A stretch of DNA of 64,000 bases from Arthrobacter burdickii (GCF_030433645.1 NZ_JAROCG010000001.1:868001-932000); one strand, 5' to 3'; shown: positions 44,395 to 54,039, counted from the first letter of the stretch. Numbers and translations are program-made. Notes: a model not told the origin generated them from the letters alone.

Positions 44395-44522
44395 GGTCAC
44401 CTTCGTCGGTAGGGGCTGGAAGGGTCGCCGTCGTCGCCGTGCTGGCGGCGGACTGCAGGTCGGGGACGGCGCCCGTTCCCGGAGGAACAGGCGTGGCCCA
44501 AGAATATGACGTGGTTCACACC

Positions 44523-44543
44523 TAACCAAATCTTATTCGGTTA
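44523..44543. promoter_or_regulatory. Inverted repeat, likely TetR operator
   Basis: TAACCAAAT (44523-44531) and ATTCGGTTA (44535-44543) are 9-bp arms with one mismatch around a 3-nt centre, in an AT-rich island between the NCS1 permease and TetR genes. Confidence 0.65.
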
Positions 44544-44606
44544 TGCGGTCCGTCACCACTTCTGCTCGCTGGGGGAGGAGAATCCGGGGTCTGCCATACT
44601 CGGAGA

Positions 44607-45233
44607 ATGGCACGGCCACGCAAGCAACTGTTGTCTCGGGACATCATCCTCGAAGCCGCCCTGGAACTGGTCGGCAGGCACCGCGACTTCACGATCACCG
44701 GGATCGCCCAGCACCTGGGCGTCAATCCCTCCTCGCTGTACCACCACATGATCGGGGGCAGGGACGAGATCATCGAGGCCCTCCGGGAGCGGATCTACCG
44801 CGAGATCGACCTCGACGCGCTGGGTGGGGCGGACGCGAGCTGGCAGTCGAGGATCGAGTACTGGGTCCTGGCCTACCGGGAGGCCGTGGCGCGCTACCCT
44901 TCGGCGATCCCGCTGCTCCTGGGGCGCATGGTCGACGACGCGCCGACGCTGGCCCTGTACGAGGTCCTGGCGTCGGCGCTCGCCGAGGCCGGCGTGCCGC
45001 GGGAGCAGCACCTGGCGGTGATCTCCATGCTCGACGCCCTGGTCTTCGGATCGGCCCTCGATGCTGCTTCCCCCGATCCGCTCTGGCTGTCCAGCGCGGA
45101 CGCCCATCCCGCTCTGCACGGGGCCGGAGCCTCGGAGCCTGCCCCGGACCGCATCGGGGAAGGCTTGCGTCTGGGGATCCGGGCGGCGATCAGCTACCTG
45201 GAGGTCTCGCGGGCCGGGTTCGATCGAGTATGA
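44607..45233 (+). CDS. TetR/AcrR-family regulator
   Basis: A 208-residue regulator opening MARPRKQLLSRDIILEAALE, with helix-turn-helix FTITGIAQHLGVNPSSLYHH. The C-terminal helices contain RYPSAIPLLLGRMVDDAPTL like TetR_C effector domains. It is divergent from the NCS1/ADH operon and likely represses it through the repeat at 44523-44543. The MFS gene starts 41 nt downstream and may be co-transcribed. Confidence 0.9.
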   Translation: MARPRKQLLSRDIILEAALELVGRHRDFTITGIAQHLGVNPSSLYHHMIGGRDEIIEALRERIYREIDLDALGGADASWQSRIEYWVLAYREAVARYPSAIPLLLGRMVDDAPTLALYEVLASALAEAGVPREQHLAVISMLDALVFGSALDAASPDPLWLSSADAHPALHGAGASEPAPDRIGEGLRLGIRAAISYLEVSRAGFDRV

Positions 45234-45274
45234 GATAGGAACGCAGGCCGCAATGCTTCTCCCAGATCGTCCGG

Positions 45275-46534
45275 ATGTCTCCTAGCATCGCGCCCCAGCG
45301 CTCGTGGGGTTGGTTGTGGATCCTTGCCGGAGGCGCCCTGTTGACCCAGACCGCACTCAACCTCGTGCGGCCCGTCACCACCTACAAGCTTCTGGCCCTC
45401 GACGCGGACACCACCACCATCGGCCTGGTGACTGCCGCCTACGCCCTCATCCCCCTGCTCAGTGCGCTGCCGCTCGGGCGGCTCAGTGACAGGATGCGGC
45501 GGCTGAGCCGGCTGGTCGCCCTGGGAGCGGCCCTGCTCGGCCTGGGCTCCCTGGCGCTTGCGCTGTCCTCCAGCATCGCCCTCGTCGCAGGAGCCAATGC
45601 ACTGCTCGGGTTCGGGCACCTGGTCTTCACCATCGCCGGCCAGACACTGATCACCCGCCATGCCCGTCCCGGGCAGATGAACGCCGCCTTCGGATGGTTC
45701 ACGGCGGCCTACTCCGCCGGACAACTCGTCGGACCACTGATCGCGGGCCTCCTGCTGGGCTCCAGCCTCGGAACGGTCTCCGCGGAGCGCTCCGCCAGTA
45801 TCACGGTAGCCCTGTGGGTCGGCGCAGGCCTGTCGCTGCTGGCGGCTCCGATCGTGCTGTTCCGCACCGCCCGGCCACCCGAGAGCACGGCCCCTGCCCC
45901 CGCTGTCGGCACTCCCGCCGGAGGTCCCGAACAGCCCGACGACGGACGCTCTCTGCCTGCCCGACAGGAACGGGCGACGCTGTCGGCGATCCTGGGGCGA
46001 GCGGGCGTGCCGTCCCACATGCTGGCATCCCTGTCGCTGCTGGCGATGCTGGACATCCTGACCGCCTTCCTTCCCCTTGCGGGGGAGGAGGCGGGCATTC
46101 CACCCGCCCAGATCGGGGTGCTGCTGGCCATTCGTGGGGCTGCTTCCATCCTGTCCCGATCCTGCCTGCCCTGGCTGTCCTCCCGACTGTCGTCCCGGAC
46201 GCTGCTGCTCGTCAGCCTGTACGGATCCGGAGTGGCTCTGATCTTCCCCCCGCTGACCGTCGGTCAGCCGTGGATCGTCGTACCGCTGCTGGTCATCGGC
46301 GGGTTCTGCCTCGGTCTCGGGCAGCCGCTGACGATGACGCTCGTCTCCACTGCCGTCCCTGACGGGTGGCGGGGCACGGCTCTTGCCGTCCGGCTGACCG
46401 GCAACCGCGTAGGACAGGTCGTCATGCCGATCACCGCCGGTTTCCTTGCCGCCCCGCTGGGGGCAGCCGGCGCCATCTGGTTCAGTTGCGCGGTCCTCCT
46501 CGTCAGCGCGTGCGAAAAAACCGCCCGCCGGTAG
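45275..46534 (+). CDS. MFS transporter
   Basis: A 419-residue 12-segment MFS protein. SALPLGRLSDRMRRLSRLVA is the loop 2-3 motif, GFGHLVFTIAGQTLI lies in TM4-5, and a hydrophilic central loop of about 45 residues (PPESTAPAPAVG onward) separates the halves. The ATG at 45275 has only a weak ribosome site. It is behind the TetR gene and ends at a strong bidirectional terminator. Substrate unknown. Confidence 0.87.
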   Translation: MSPSIAPQRSWGWLWILAGGALLTQTALNLVRPVTTYKLLALDADTTTIGLVTAAYALIPLLSALPLGRLSDRMRRLSRLVALGAALLGLGSLALALSSSIALVAGANALLGFGHLVFTIAGQTLITRHARPGQMNAAFGWFTAAYSAGQLVGPLIAGLLLGSSLGTVSAERSASITVALWVGAGLSLLAAPIVLFRTARPPESTAPAPAVGTPAGGPEQPDDGRSLPARQERATLSAILGRAGVPSHMLASLSLLAMLDILTAFLPLAGEEAGIPPAQIGVLLAIRGAASILSRSCLPWLSSRLSSRTLLLVSLYGSGVALIFPPLTVGQPWIVVPLLVIGGFCLGLGQPLTMTLVSTAVPDGWRGTALAVRLTGNRVGQVVMPITAGFLAAPLGAAGAIWFSCAVLLVSACEKTARR

Positions 46535-46585
46535 GGGCGAAGCGGGTCGGCGAGCGGAGCCGGCGTCCGATGCCGGCCGTGACAC

Positions 46586-46627
46586 ACGAATGCACCCGGC
46601 GAGTCGGTACTCGCCGGGTGCATTCGT
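46586..46627. terminator. Perfect 19-bp bidirectional terminator hairpin
   Basis: ACGAATGCACCCGGCGAGT (46586-46604) is followed, after a 4-nt loop, by its exact complement (46609-46627). It lies between two convergent MFS genes and ends 4 nt from the stop of the second, so it serves both strands. Confidence 0.9.
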
Positions 46628-46631
46628 CGTC

Positions 46632-48224
46632 CTAGTGGTCGGCGGCCGCCCGCGCCGGTCCGGCCTTCGCCTCGCCGCGCAGGCTCCACGCCGCCAGTAC
46701 GGACGCCCCCACCATGAGCAGGGCTGCGATGCCGGAGGTGACCGTGACGCCGCTGTCGAAGGCGGCGAACGCCGAATCCCGCAGGAGCGCAGCGGAGGTC
46801 GGGCCGAGCTGCGTGCCGACCTCGACGGCACCCCCGAGGGTCTCCGTGGACGACTCCACCTGTGCGGAGGTGAGGCCCGCGGGGAGCATCAGGTTCCGCT
46901 GGTAGGAGGCGAGCAGGATGCTGCCCAGCACCGCGGTGCCGAGGACCGAGCCGACCTCGTAGGCGGTCTCCGAGACGGCGGAGGCGGCTCCGGCCTTGTC
47001 GGCCGGCACCGTGGACAGGATCAGGTCGTTGGAGACCGTTTCCGACGCTCCCACGCCGATCCCGAGGATGACGAAGGCGACCAGGAGGAAGCCCGCCGAT
47101 CCGCCCTCGCCGAGCAGGGCGATCATCGCGTAGGCAACGGCCGAGAAGAGCAGCGACACCGAGACGACGGCATGCGGCGGCAGCCGCCGGGCGAGCGGTA
47201 CGACGCCGAGGCCGGCGACGATGGTCACCAGGAGGCCCGGCAGCAGCACGAGCCCGGCGTCGAGCGGGGTGTAGCCCAGGATCAGCTGCAGATGCTGCGA
47301 GACGAAGAACAGGAACCCGACGAGCGAGAAGATCGCGAGGAGGTTCACCAGGACGGCTCCCGTGAAGGCCCGCACCGTGAACAGGCGGACGTCGAGCATC
47401 GGGTCGCGCCGCTGGAGCTGGCGCACGACGAACGCCGTGCCGGCGGCGAGGCCGATGAATGCCGCCGTCACGGAGACGAGCAGTGGACCTCCCTTCGCCA
47501 GGTTCTTGATGGCGTAGACGATCGGCAGCATCGTCGCGATGGACAGGGCGATGCCGGCGTAATCCACGCGGCCCGGGTTCGAGTCCCTGGACTCGGGCAC
47601 GACGGCCGGGGTCAGCGCGAGCATGAGGACGAGTACGGGCACCGCCAGGAGGAACACCGAGCCCCACCAGAAGTGCTCGAGCAGGGCGCCGCCGAGCAGG
47701 GGGCCGAGGGCAGCGCCGGCTGAGAACCCTGCGGCCCACACCGCGATGGCGATCCTCCGCTGGTTCCGGTCGGCGAAGATGTTGCGGATCAGCGACAGGG
47801 TCGACGGCATGAGCATGGCGCCGAACACACCGAGGCCGACGCGGGACGCGACGAGGAAGGCCGCGGTCGGGGCGAAGGCTGCGACCACGGAGAAGAGGGC
47901 GAAGCCGGCCGCGCCGATCATGAGCAGGCGCCGGCGGCCGAAGCGGTCTCCCAGGCTGCCCATCGCGACCAGGAGTCCCGCGAGCACGAGGGGGTAGCTG
48001 TCCACGATCCAGAGCAGTGTGGTGCCACTTGTGGCGAAGTGGCGGGAGATTTCCGGCAGCGCGAAGCTCAGGACGGTGTTGTCGACCGAGACCAGCAGCA
48101 CCGGCAGCATCAGCACGGCGAGGGAGAACCATTCGCGGCGGCCGGCAAGGGAGGCGGGGGAGGAGGGGGAAACGGCACGCGGGTTCACCCCGGTGCGCGC
48201 GGAGGTGGAAGGTGAAGTGGTCAT
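46632..48224 (-). CDS. DHA2-family (EmrB/QacA-type) MFS drug exporter
   Basis: A 530-residue transporter with 14 predicted membrane segments. LVSVDNTVLSFALPEISRHF is the TM1 motif D1 of DHA2 exporters, LWIVDSYPLVLAGLLVAMG TM2 and GSLGDRFGRRRLLMIGA motif A; VGLGVFGAMLMPSTLSLIR corresponds to motif C surroundings. Proton-driven drug efflux is likely. It is divergent from a TetR regulator. Confidence 0.92.
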   Translation of the reverse strand: MTTSPSTSARTGVNPRAVSPSSPASLAGRREWFSLAVLMLPVLLVSVDNTVLSFALPEISRHFATSGTTLLWIVDSYPLVLAGLLVAMGSLGDRFGRRRLLMIGAAGFALFSVVAAFAPTAAFLVASRVGLGVFGAMLMPSTLSLIRNIFADRNQRRIAIAVWAAGFSAGAALGPLLGGALLEHFWWGSVFLLAVPVLVLMLALTPAVVPESRDSNPGRVDYAGIALSIATMLPIVYAIKNLAKGGPLLVSVTAAFIGLAAGTAFVVRQLQRRDPMLDVRLFTVRAFTGAVLVNLLAIFSLVGFLFFVSQHLQLILGYTPLDAGLVLLPGLLVTIVAGLGVVPLARRLPPHAVVSVSLLFSAVAYAMIALLGEGGSAGFLLVAFVILGIGVGASETVSNDLILSTVPADKAGAASAVSETAYEVGSVLGTAVLGSILLASYQRNLMLPAGLTSAQVESSTETLGGAVEVGTQLGPTSAALLRDSAFAAFDSGVTVTSGIAALLMVGASVLAAWSLRGEAKAGPARAAADH

Positions 48225-48235
48225 TCATCTAAGCT

Positions 48236-48276
48236 ATACCGTCCAGCCGGTACAGTACAACAAAAGTGACCGGTAT
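48236..48276. promoter_or_regulatory. Candidate TetR operator half-sites
   Basis: ATACCG (48236-48241), CCGGTA (48247-48252) and CCGGTAT (48270-48276) lie in the 61-nt gap between the exporter and its TetR. The first two make a short TACCG/CGGTA dyad, the first and third a wider one. Confidence 0.5.
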
Positions 48277-48285
48277 CATCAAGGA

Positions 48286-48837
48286 GTGTCCAGTTCCCGT
48301 GAGCGCATCCTCGACAGCTTCGAAGACGCGCTGATCCGCGAAGGCGAGAGGGCCGCCACCATGGAGGCGGTCGCCGCCGCCGCCGATGTCTCCAAGGGTG
48401 GCCTGCTGTACCACTTCCCCTCCAAGGAGGCACTGGTGGACGGGCTCGCCGACCGGCTCCGGGGACTGGCCGACAAGGACCGCGAGGCCATGACGTCGGC
48501 GCCGGACGGAGCGGCCCGCTACTACGTCCGCACCTCGGTGTTCGAGGACAGCGCCCTCGACCGGGCTCTCGTGTCGATGGCCCGCCTCGCCCAGCAGGGC
48601 CACCCCACGGCGAAGGCCTCCCTCGCCGGGATCCAGGAACGGTGGCTGGACGCCCTCGAGGCCAAGCTCGGTGATCGCACGACGGCGCGCGCCGTCAAGC
48701 TGCTGGGTGACGGGCTCTACTACGATGCCGCGTTCTTCGCCTCCGCCGGTGCCGGCCGGACCAGCAGCGAGGAGATCGAGGAACTGCTCGACGTCGTCGA
48801 CCTCATCGTTTCCGCCCGCAGGGCCACCGGCTCCTGA
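48286..48837 (+). CDS. TetR/AcrR-family regulator of the exporter
   Basis: A 183-residue regulator from GTG at 48286, preceded by AAGGA only a few nt away. Helix-turn-helix: ATMEAVAAAADVSKGGLLYH with FPSKEALVDGL after it. The C-terminal part (about 110 residues) belongs to the shorter TetR_C group. Very likely represses the divergent DHA2 exporter and itself. Confidence 0.88.
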   Translation: MSSSRERILDSFEDALIREGERAATMEAVAAAADVSKGGLLYHFPSKEALVDGLADRLRGLADKDREAMTSAPDGAARYYVRTSVFEDSALDRALVSMARLAQQGHPTAKASLAGIQERWLDALEAKLGDRTTARAVKLLGDGLYYDAAFFASAGAGRTSSEEIEELLDVVDLIVSARRATGS

Positions 48838-48933
48838 CCGGCCGCTCCAGCCATGCATCCCGGAGGATCTGACCCTAGAGTGGGCCGTGCAGGAACATCC
48901 GGCCCACCCAGCAACCACCGACCAGGGATGACG

Positions 48934-49353
48934 ATGATCAAGGGCTTCAAGGATTTTATTCTCCGCGGCAACGTCGTCGAACTGGCGATCGCCGTCGTGA
49001 TCGGCGGCGCCTTCACCGCCCTCGTGGGGGCCTTCACCGCGAACATCATCAACCCGATCATCGCGTCCGCGGGCGGAGTCGATGCCGCCGGATTCGGTTT
49101 CAACATCCGGCCGGGCAACGATGCCACCTTTGTCGACATCGGTGCCGTCATCACGGCGGCAGTCTCGTTCCTCATCACGGCGGCCGTGGTCTACTTCCTC
49201 TTCGTCGTCCCCCTGAACTCCGCGAACCGGCGTCTCCACCACCGCGCCGCTCCCCACGTACCCGCGGAGGACCCGATTCCCGTGGATACCGCCCTGCTCA
49301 CGGAGATGCGCGACCTGCTGAAGGACATGGCGGGGCGGGACGCCCGGCAATGA
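48934..49353 (+). CDS. mscL: Large-conductance mechanosensitive channel
   Basis: A 139-residue MscL, a pentameric pore opening under membrane tension to release solutes on osmotic downshock. MIKGFKDFILRGNVVELAIA then VVIGGAFTALVGAFTANIIN is TM1; SFLITAAVVYFLFVVPLN is TM2; a C-terminal amphipathic helix ends the protein. The second of two close ATGs (48934) has AGGG at better spacing; the first, at 48928, would add two residues. Confidence 0.94.
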   Translation: MIKGFKDFILRGNVVELAIAVVIGGAFTALVGAFTANIINPIIASAGGVDAAGFGFNIRPGNDATFVDIGAVITAAVSFLITAAVVYFLFVVPLNSANRRLHHRAAPHVPAEDPIPVDTALLTEMRDLLKDMAGRDARQ

Positions 49354-49444
49354 GGGAGCAGGAGGCGGCGGTGCGCATCGCCCCTCCGGTGTCCGCCGCG
49401 GATGGGAGCGGCGGACCTGCAGTACCGCTTCGGGGGAGGGACCG

Positions 49445-49843
49445 ATGAACGACGACGAGGCAGCGGACCGCCGCGCTCAGCGCGCCGAGGCGGGCGTGCG
49501 CCTCGACCGGCTGGTCGGCGGGCTGCTGGACCATGCCGGTGTCGGGCGCACCACGATGTTCGGGAGTGCCGCGATCTCCCTGAACGGGAAGCTGTTCGCC
49601 CTGCTCGACCGGGAGGGCCGGCTCATGGTCAAGGTGCCCGCGGAACGCGCAGCAGCCCTCGTCGCCCAGGGTGCTGCGGTTCCGGCGCGGATCGGACGAG
49701 GGACGGCCCGGGAGTGGGTGGGCATCGCGCCGGAGGAGTCCGGGACGGAGGACCAGGACCGCGAGTGGACCGAGTTCCTGCTCGAGGCCTACGACTACGC
49801 CGTCCAGCTCCAGGCGGACAGCGCCGGCGCCGCCTCCGATTGA
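49445..49843 (+). CDS. TfoX N-terminal domain protein
   Basis: A 132-residue protein with the TfoX/Sxy N-terminal pattern: TTMFGSAAISLNGKLFALLD, GRLMVKVPAERAAALVAQG and a closing WVGIAPEE. In proteobacteria TfoX affects competence; in actinobacteria stand-alone copies have no assigned role. ATG at 49445 follows GGGGGAGGG. Confidence 0.85.
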   Translation: MNDDEAADRRAQRAEAGVRLDRLVGGLLDHAGVGRTTMFGSAAISLNGKLFALLDREGRLMVKVPAERAAALVAQGAAVPARIGRGTAREWVGIAPEESGTEDQDREWTEFLLEAYDYAVQLQADSAGAASD

Positions 49844-49930
49844 GCTCGTCCGCGGGATCCGCCGGTCGCGGCGACAGGCGCTACCGGGGCCGATGCAGTG
49901 CGAGCGCGGGCTCCCGGTCGGTTGCGGTCG

Positions 49931-51418
49931 TCAGCGCCGCGTGTCCGCCAGGTCGGAGGTCGACGGCCCTTCGAGCAGCTTCCCGTCGGCCGTGAAACGC
50001 GAACCGTGCAGCGGGCAGTCCCAGGACCGCTCGGCGTCGTTCCAGGTCAGGACGCCGCGCAGGTGGGGGCAGACGGCCGAGACGCGATGCTGGACGCCGT
50101 CGACCGTGCAGACACCGATGGGCCGTGCGCCCTCCCGGATGACGCGGCCCTCGCCCTCTCCGGGGGCCGAGGAGCCGGTCTTCGCGAGGCCCGACAGCCA
50201 ACCGGTCACCAGGTCCATGCCGACGACGGCGTTCGCCTGGGCGGTCTGGAGCGCGTCCGCAGGGCTGACCTTCGTCCGGTAGAGGGTCTGGGCCCACGGC
50301 ATGTTGCCCCCGAGGATCTCGCCGGACAGGGCCATGGATGCCGCGACGGCGTTCGTCATGCCCCACTTGTTGTAGCCCGTCGCCGCATAGATGTGCCCGC
50401 CGCCGGCCGGGACCTTGCCGACGTAGGGCACGGCGGCGGCAGGGGCGTAGTCCTGCGCGGACCAGGCGTAGGCGGGCCGCGCCGTGGGGAAGTACTCCTG
50501 CGCCCAGCGCGTGAGGCCGTCCACCCGGCCCTGGGTGTTCGAGCTGTGCCCGACCCGATGGCCGTTGCCGCCCGCGATCAGGTACTTGGTCCCGTTCACG
50601 GTCGCCGTGCGCAGGGAACGGGTGGGCGAATCGACGCTGAGGTACATGTCCTCGGGGACGTCGTCGTGTACGGTCAGGGCCACGCAGTACGAGCGCATCG
50701 GCTGCAGGACGGCGAAGTAGCCTCCCCGGTCGAGGATCGGGATGCCCGTGGCGAGCACCACGTTCGATGCCGTCACGGCGCCCGCGGTGGTCTTCAACTC
50801 CACGCCCTCCGACCCGGTCTTCGCGACGCCCTCCACCCGGACGCCCTCGATCAGCGCACCGCCGTGCCGCCGGAGCTCCGACGCCAGGCCGGCCAGCACC
50901 TCGAGCGGGTGGAACTGCGCCTGGTCCTTCAGGCGCAGCGTCTTGCGGACGGGGAAGGGAAGATCGGTGGCGGCGCCGAGCTCGGTGGCGAGGCCCGCCT
51001 CGGTGCACGCCTCGTGCTCGGAGACGAGCTTGCGGGCGCCGGTGTCGGTGGTCGCGTAGTTGACGGCGTCCCGGGTCTCGTAGCCGATCCCGTGCTCGTC
51101 GCAGAAGCGCAGCAGCCAGCTCTGGCCCTCGCGGTTGCCCAGGACGTAGGCGCGGGCGAGTTCGGCGTCGTGGTGCTGGAGGATCGTCGAGATGCTGGTG
51201 CCCTGCAGGAGGGAGAGCTTCGCCGTGGTGTTGCCCGTGGTCACCGCTCCGGCGGTCCGCGCCTCGAGGACCGCCACACGGTGGCCCGCCCGCGCCAGCA
51301 GGAGCGCCGTCGTCAGGCCCGTCAGTCCCGCTCCCACCACCACGGAGTCGTACGCGGTGCCGTCCTGCAGGGTGTCGGACGGGATGTGCGGAGCAGTGTC
51401 GAGCCAGAGCGATCTCAT
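49931..51418 (-). CDS. FAD-dependent oxidoreductase with C-terminal Rieske domain
   Basis: A 495-residue fusion. The N-terminal DAO-type FAD domain has SVVVGAGLTGLTTALLLARA and VLEARTAGAVTTGNTTAKLS; NKWGMTNAVAASMALS is the C-terminal FAD contact. The last 80 residues form a Rieske 2Fe-2S domain with CPHLRG and CPLHGSRF (C-x-H ... C-x-x-H). The arrangement matches Rieske-containing glycine/D-amino acid-type dehydrogenases of unknown substrate. Start at 51418 with GGGACC upstream; 14 more in-frame residues possible. Confidence 0.9.
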   Translation of the reverse strand: MRSLWLDTAPHIPSDTLQDGTAYDSVVVGAGLTGLTTALLLARAGHRVAVLEARTAGAVTTGNTTAKLSLLQGTSISTILQHHDAELARAYVLGNREGQSWLLRFCDEHGIGYETRDAVNYATTDTGARKLVSEHEACTEAGLATELGAATDLPFPVRKTLRLKDQAQFHPLEVLAGLASELRRHGGALIEGVRVEGVAKTGSEGVELKTTAGAVTASNVVLATGIPILDRGGYFAVLQPMRSYCVALTVHDDVPEDMYLSVDSPTRSLRTATVNGTKYLIAGGNGHRVGHSSNTQGRVDGLTRWAQEYFPTARPAYAWSAQDYAPAAAVPYVGKVPAGGGHIYAATGYNKWGMTNAVAASMALSGEILGGNMPWAQTLYRTKVSPADALQTAQANAVVGMDLVTGWLSGLAKTGSSAPGEGEGRVIREGARPIGVCTVDGVQHRVSAVCPHLRGVLTWNDAERSWDCPLHGSRFTADGKLLEGPSTSDLADTRR

Positions 51419-51597
51419 GGTGGTCCCTTCGCGAGCCGGTCGGTCTTCCCACGGAACCACTAAGCATGCTTACAGTCAAGCGGCCCGACGGCCGTCGGAG
51501 GCGGGCTACGCGGTGCACTATCTGGAGACGTCCGCGGAGCACGCGAGCCAGGAGCGGCTGCACGCTGCTCCTGGGTCAGCGATCGCTGGGGCGTCGT

Positions 51598-52008
51598 TCA
51601 GCCATCGGCGCCCGGGACGTCGGATGAGATGTGGGCCGCCCAGACGCCAATGGCCTGCTCGAACACATGGAGGGCTTCAGCGACATCCTCTGGCGACGTG
51701 AACGTGATCACCGCACGGTTGTGGCCAACCCACTTCAAGCGCCCATCGAGGTCATCCAGGGGAATGGCCGGCCATTCCGGTTTTGGTTTCGCGCCGGTGT
51801 GGAGGATGACCTGGAGAACTCCGGGCCGACGCATACTGAAGGTCGCGAAATCGTCGCCTCTCGCGAAGTTCGGTGCTTGCCACTTGATGCTCTCGACGGC
51901 TTCTGGCACCGCCCGAAGGATTGCACTCCTGAGTGTCCGAGCGGCGGTGGTCATCGTGTGCGACTGTTGGTCGAACCAGGCGTCGACGACGCTGTCCTTA
52001 CTGGTCAT
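51598..52008 (-). CDS. DUF1801 domain protein
   Basis: A 136-residue YdhG/DUF1801-type protein: LRSAILRAVPEAVESIKWQA, FATFSMRRPGVLQVILHTGA and NRAVITFTSPEDVAEALHVF. Small fold with frataxin-like topology; function unknown. Single gene 65 nt upstream of an alpha/beta hydrolase stop. Confidence 0.83.
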   Translation of the reverse strand: MTSKDSVVDAWFDQQSHTMTTAARTLRSAILRAVPEAVESIKWQAPNFARGDDFATFSMRRPGVLQVILHTGAKPKPEWPAIPLDDLDGRLKWVGHNRAVITFTSPEDVAEALHVFEQAIGVWAAHISSDVPGADG

Positions 52009-52072
52009 GGGGAAACCCTAATCCCGCACATCGAACACTGCCCGGCTGAGCGGTCCCGTACAGTCCTCCGCC

Positions 52073-53407
52073 CTACGGTATGACCAGGCTTGCGGTCCGC
52101 ACGGCGGATACGACGTCGAGGATCCCGTGGGCAGCCGCGGCCGCGTCCTCCTGATCGGTGATGAACGAGGCATGGGTGGCCCCGTCGATGACGCGGTGCA
52201 CGCTGTTGGTCGACAAGGCGGCAAGGGCGTCCTGCGCCGCGCCCCAGCCGGGCTGGCTGCCGCTGCCTGCTGTGAGAACGACCAGCGGCTTGTCGGTGAG
52301 GTCGTCGAGGGCGGCAGCCTGCTGCGTCGATGCGCCGCCCTGGCCGTACTCGTCGAGGGTGCTCTGCAGGTGGGTGGGTGTCACGCCGAGCAACTGGCCG
52401 ATGCCCAGTCGCGCTACGCCCGCGGCAAGTGCCGAGACCCGCCGCGTCGTGCCCTGGGAACCGGATCCAGATCCGGTGCCGTGTGCTGGTTCCGTATCCG
52501 GGTCGGATGCCGGCGCGGTCGAGTCCACCAGGGCCAGCCCGGCCACGTCCTCGGGATAGCGTGCAGCGAACGTCAGCGCGTAGAGTCCGCCGAACGAGTG
52601 TCCCGCCAGCACGTACGGCCCGGGCACGTTCCCGCGCTGCAGCAGCGTGTGAAGGTCGGTGGCAATCCGTGCGGCGTCCTGCGGGGTGTTCGCCGGATCG
52701 CTCCACCCACGACCTGCCCGGTCATAGACGCATACCCGGGTGTCGAGGGCAACGGCCGGGGCTATCCGTTCGAGATCCGATGACACTCCGCCGGCGCCCG
52801 GTTCGAGCACGACGGTAGGACTGCCTGAACCGGTGCAATCCAGGTGCAGGCGGTGTCCGCCCACATCGATCAGCCGGCCCGGCATCGAGTGGGCCTTCGC
52901 GTCCGCCGCTTCGCCTGCGGCTTCGTACCCTCCACCGATCGAGGCAAGAACCAGCACTGCGATCACCGGGTAGAGCAGGAGGCGTCCGCTGCGGCTCCGA
53001 AGCCGCCGCCTCGCCTGGAGAATCATCCAGAGGGCCAACACCAGTACTGCAGGCGGCCACACCCAGGTGAGCGCCTCGCGCATCGGGGGACCGAACACCA
53101 CCAGGAGACACCCGGCCAGTCCCAGGAAGAGTGCGGGAACTGCGGCCCATTTCTGCGGCTGATCGGTGAACCGTCCCGAGAGCACGGCCAGCATGGCCCA
53201 CCCCAGCGCAAGCCCGACCAGGATGGCCCCGGTCACCCCGCTCTCCGTTACCGGAATGAACGGCGCGGCGGCCAACAGAACTGCGGCGAGGACCCCGGCA
53301 GTCAGTGAGCCGGCCACTATCCAGCCGATGTGTCCCCTGGACGGAGGATCGGGGCGAGGCGTGTGGTTCCTACCCTTGACTGGAGGGCCAACGTGAGCGG
53401 CAGCCAT
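52073..53407 (-). CDS. Membrane-anchored alpha/beta hydrolase
   Basis: A 444-residue protein with about four N-terminal membrane segments (residues 25-150), then an alpha/beta hydrolase. GQS-type nucleophile elbow is AGHSFGG; LVDSTAP carries a likely acid position; GATHASFI gives the catalytic His. The start is placed at the ATG at 53407, preceded by TAGGGA; an in-frame ATG at 53437 has no ribosome site. It resembles secreted proline-iminopeptidase-like or haloalkane-type hydrolases; substrate unknown. Confidence 0.83.
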   Translation of the reverse strand: MAAAHVGPPVKGRNHTPRPDPPSRGHIGWIVAGSLTAGVLAAVLLAAAPFIPVTESGVTGAILVGLALGWAMLAVLSGRFTDQPQKWAAVPALFLGLAGCLLVVFGPPMREALTWVWPPAVLVLALWMILQARRRLRSRSGRLLLYPVIAVLVLASIGGGYEAAGEAADAKAHSMPGRLIDVGGHRLHLDCTGSGSPTVVLEPGAGGVSSDLERIAPAVALDTRVCVYDRAGRGWSDPANTPQDAARIATDLHTLLQRGNVPGPYVLAGHSFGGLYALTFAARYPEDVAGLALVDSTAPASDPDTEPAHGTGSGSGSQGTTRRVSALAAGVARLGIGQLLGVTPTHLQSTLDEYGQGGASTQQAAALDDLTDKPLVVLTAGSGSQPGWGAAQDALAALSTNSVHRVIDGATHASFITDQEDAAAAAHGILDVVSAVRTASLVIP

Positions 53408-54039
53408 GCTGTCCCTACCGGCCGGAGTGAATGCCATGCGCCCATGGTGTCACTCAGCGCCAACGGACATGCAGCGTGAAAAGGCCCTTCATGGAAAGGA
53501 TTCTGCCCTGCGAGTGATCCGCAGGGAACGCCACCTCCAGGCGTGGTGAGGGTGTTGATAAGTCCTTCCGCACGAAGGCGAATCCCGGTCCGATGCTGTC
53601 TGCCCAGGGAAAAATCAAAGGGCTTCGATGCGTTGATCTCTTGCACTCGTAGGCGCATGCTGTGGGAACCTCCACGTTCGAGCTGGGCGAAGGTGGTGCT
53701 CGTTGACGAATCCCAACGGGCCCTTGAGCGCTGTTGTTCCTCCGCCGCTGATCACGGTGGCCTCGACTCGTAAGTCCGCTCGACTGTTCCTACTACGTCC
53801 CGTTCTGTGGTGTCGCACCCCTGGTCAACGACGTCGTCGACACGTCGGCCGGGCAGGGTAGCCGCAATACTGCAACGGTCACCGGCATCCTCTGACGAAG
53901 AGGTGGGGTGGGCGCGTCCACAACGGCGCCACCGCGTGCAACTTCCGCCGAGCGGGTCCACCCGGGACCGAGGACTTGGCGCCAGACCTGTTCAACGAGA
54001 ATCCAGGGGCCCTGCCAGGGCCGGTACCAGGTCGAAACC
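53408..54039. other. Long gene-poor region with possible decayed ORF
   Basis: 632 nt without a convincing gene. Minus-strand fragments (GPGFAFVRKDLSTPSPRLEV near 53550 and EATVISGGGTTALKGPLGF near 53720, in different frames) read like a broken protein, but I cannot name it. The LysE promoter should lie near the right end. Confidence 0.4.

Noticed and set aside
46264..48228. 654-codon minus-strand frame overlapping the DHA2 exporter
   Set aside because: Different frame of the same strand; the exporter frame has all transporter motifs and this one is Arg/Pro-rich noise.
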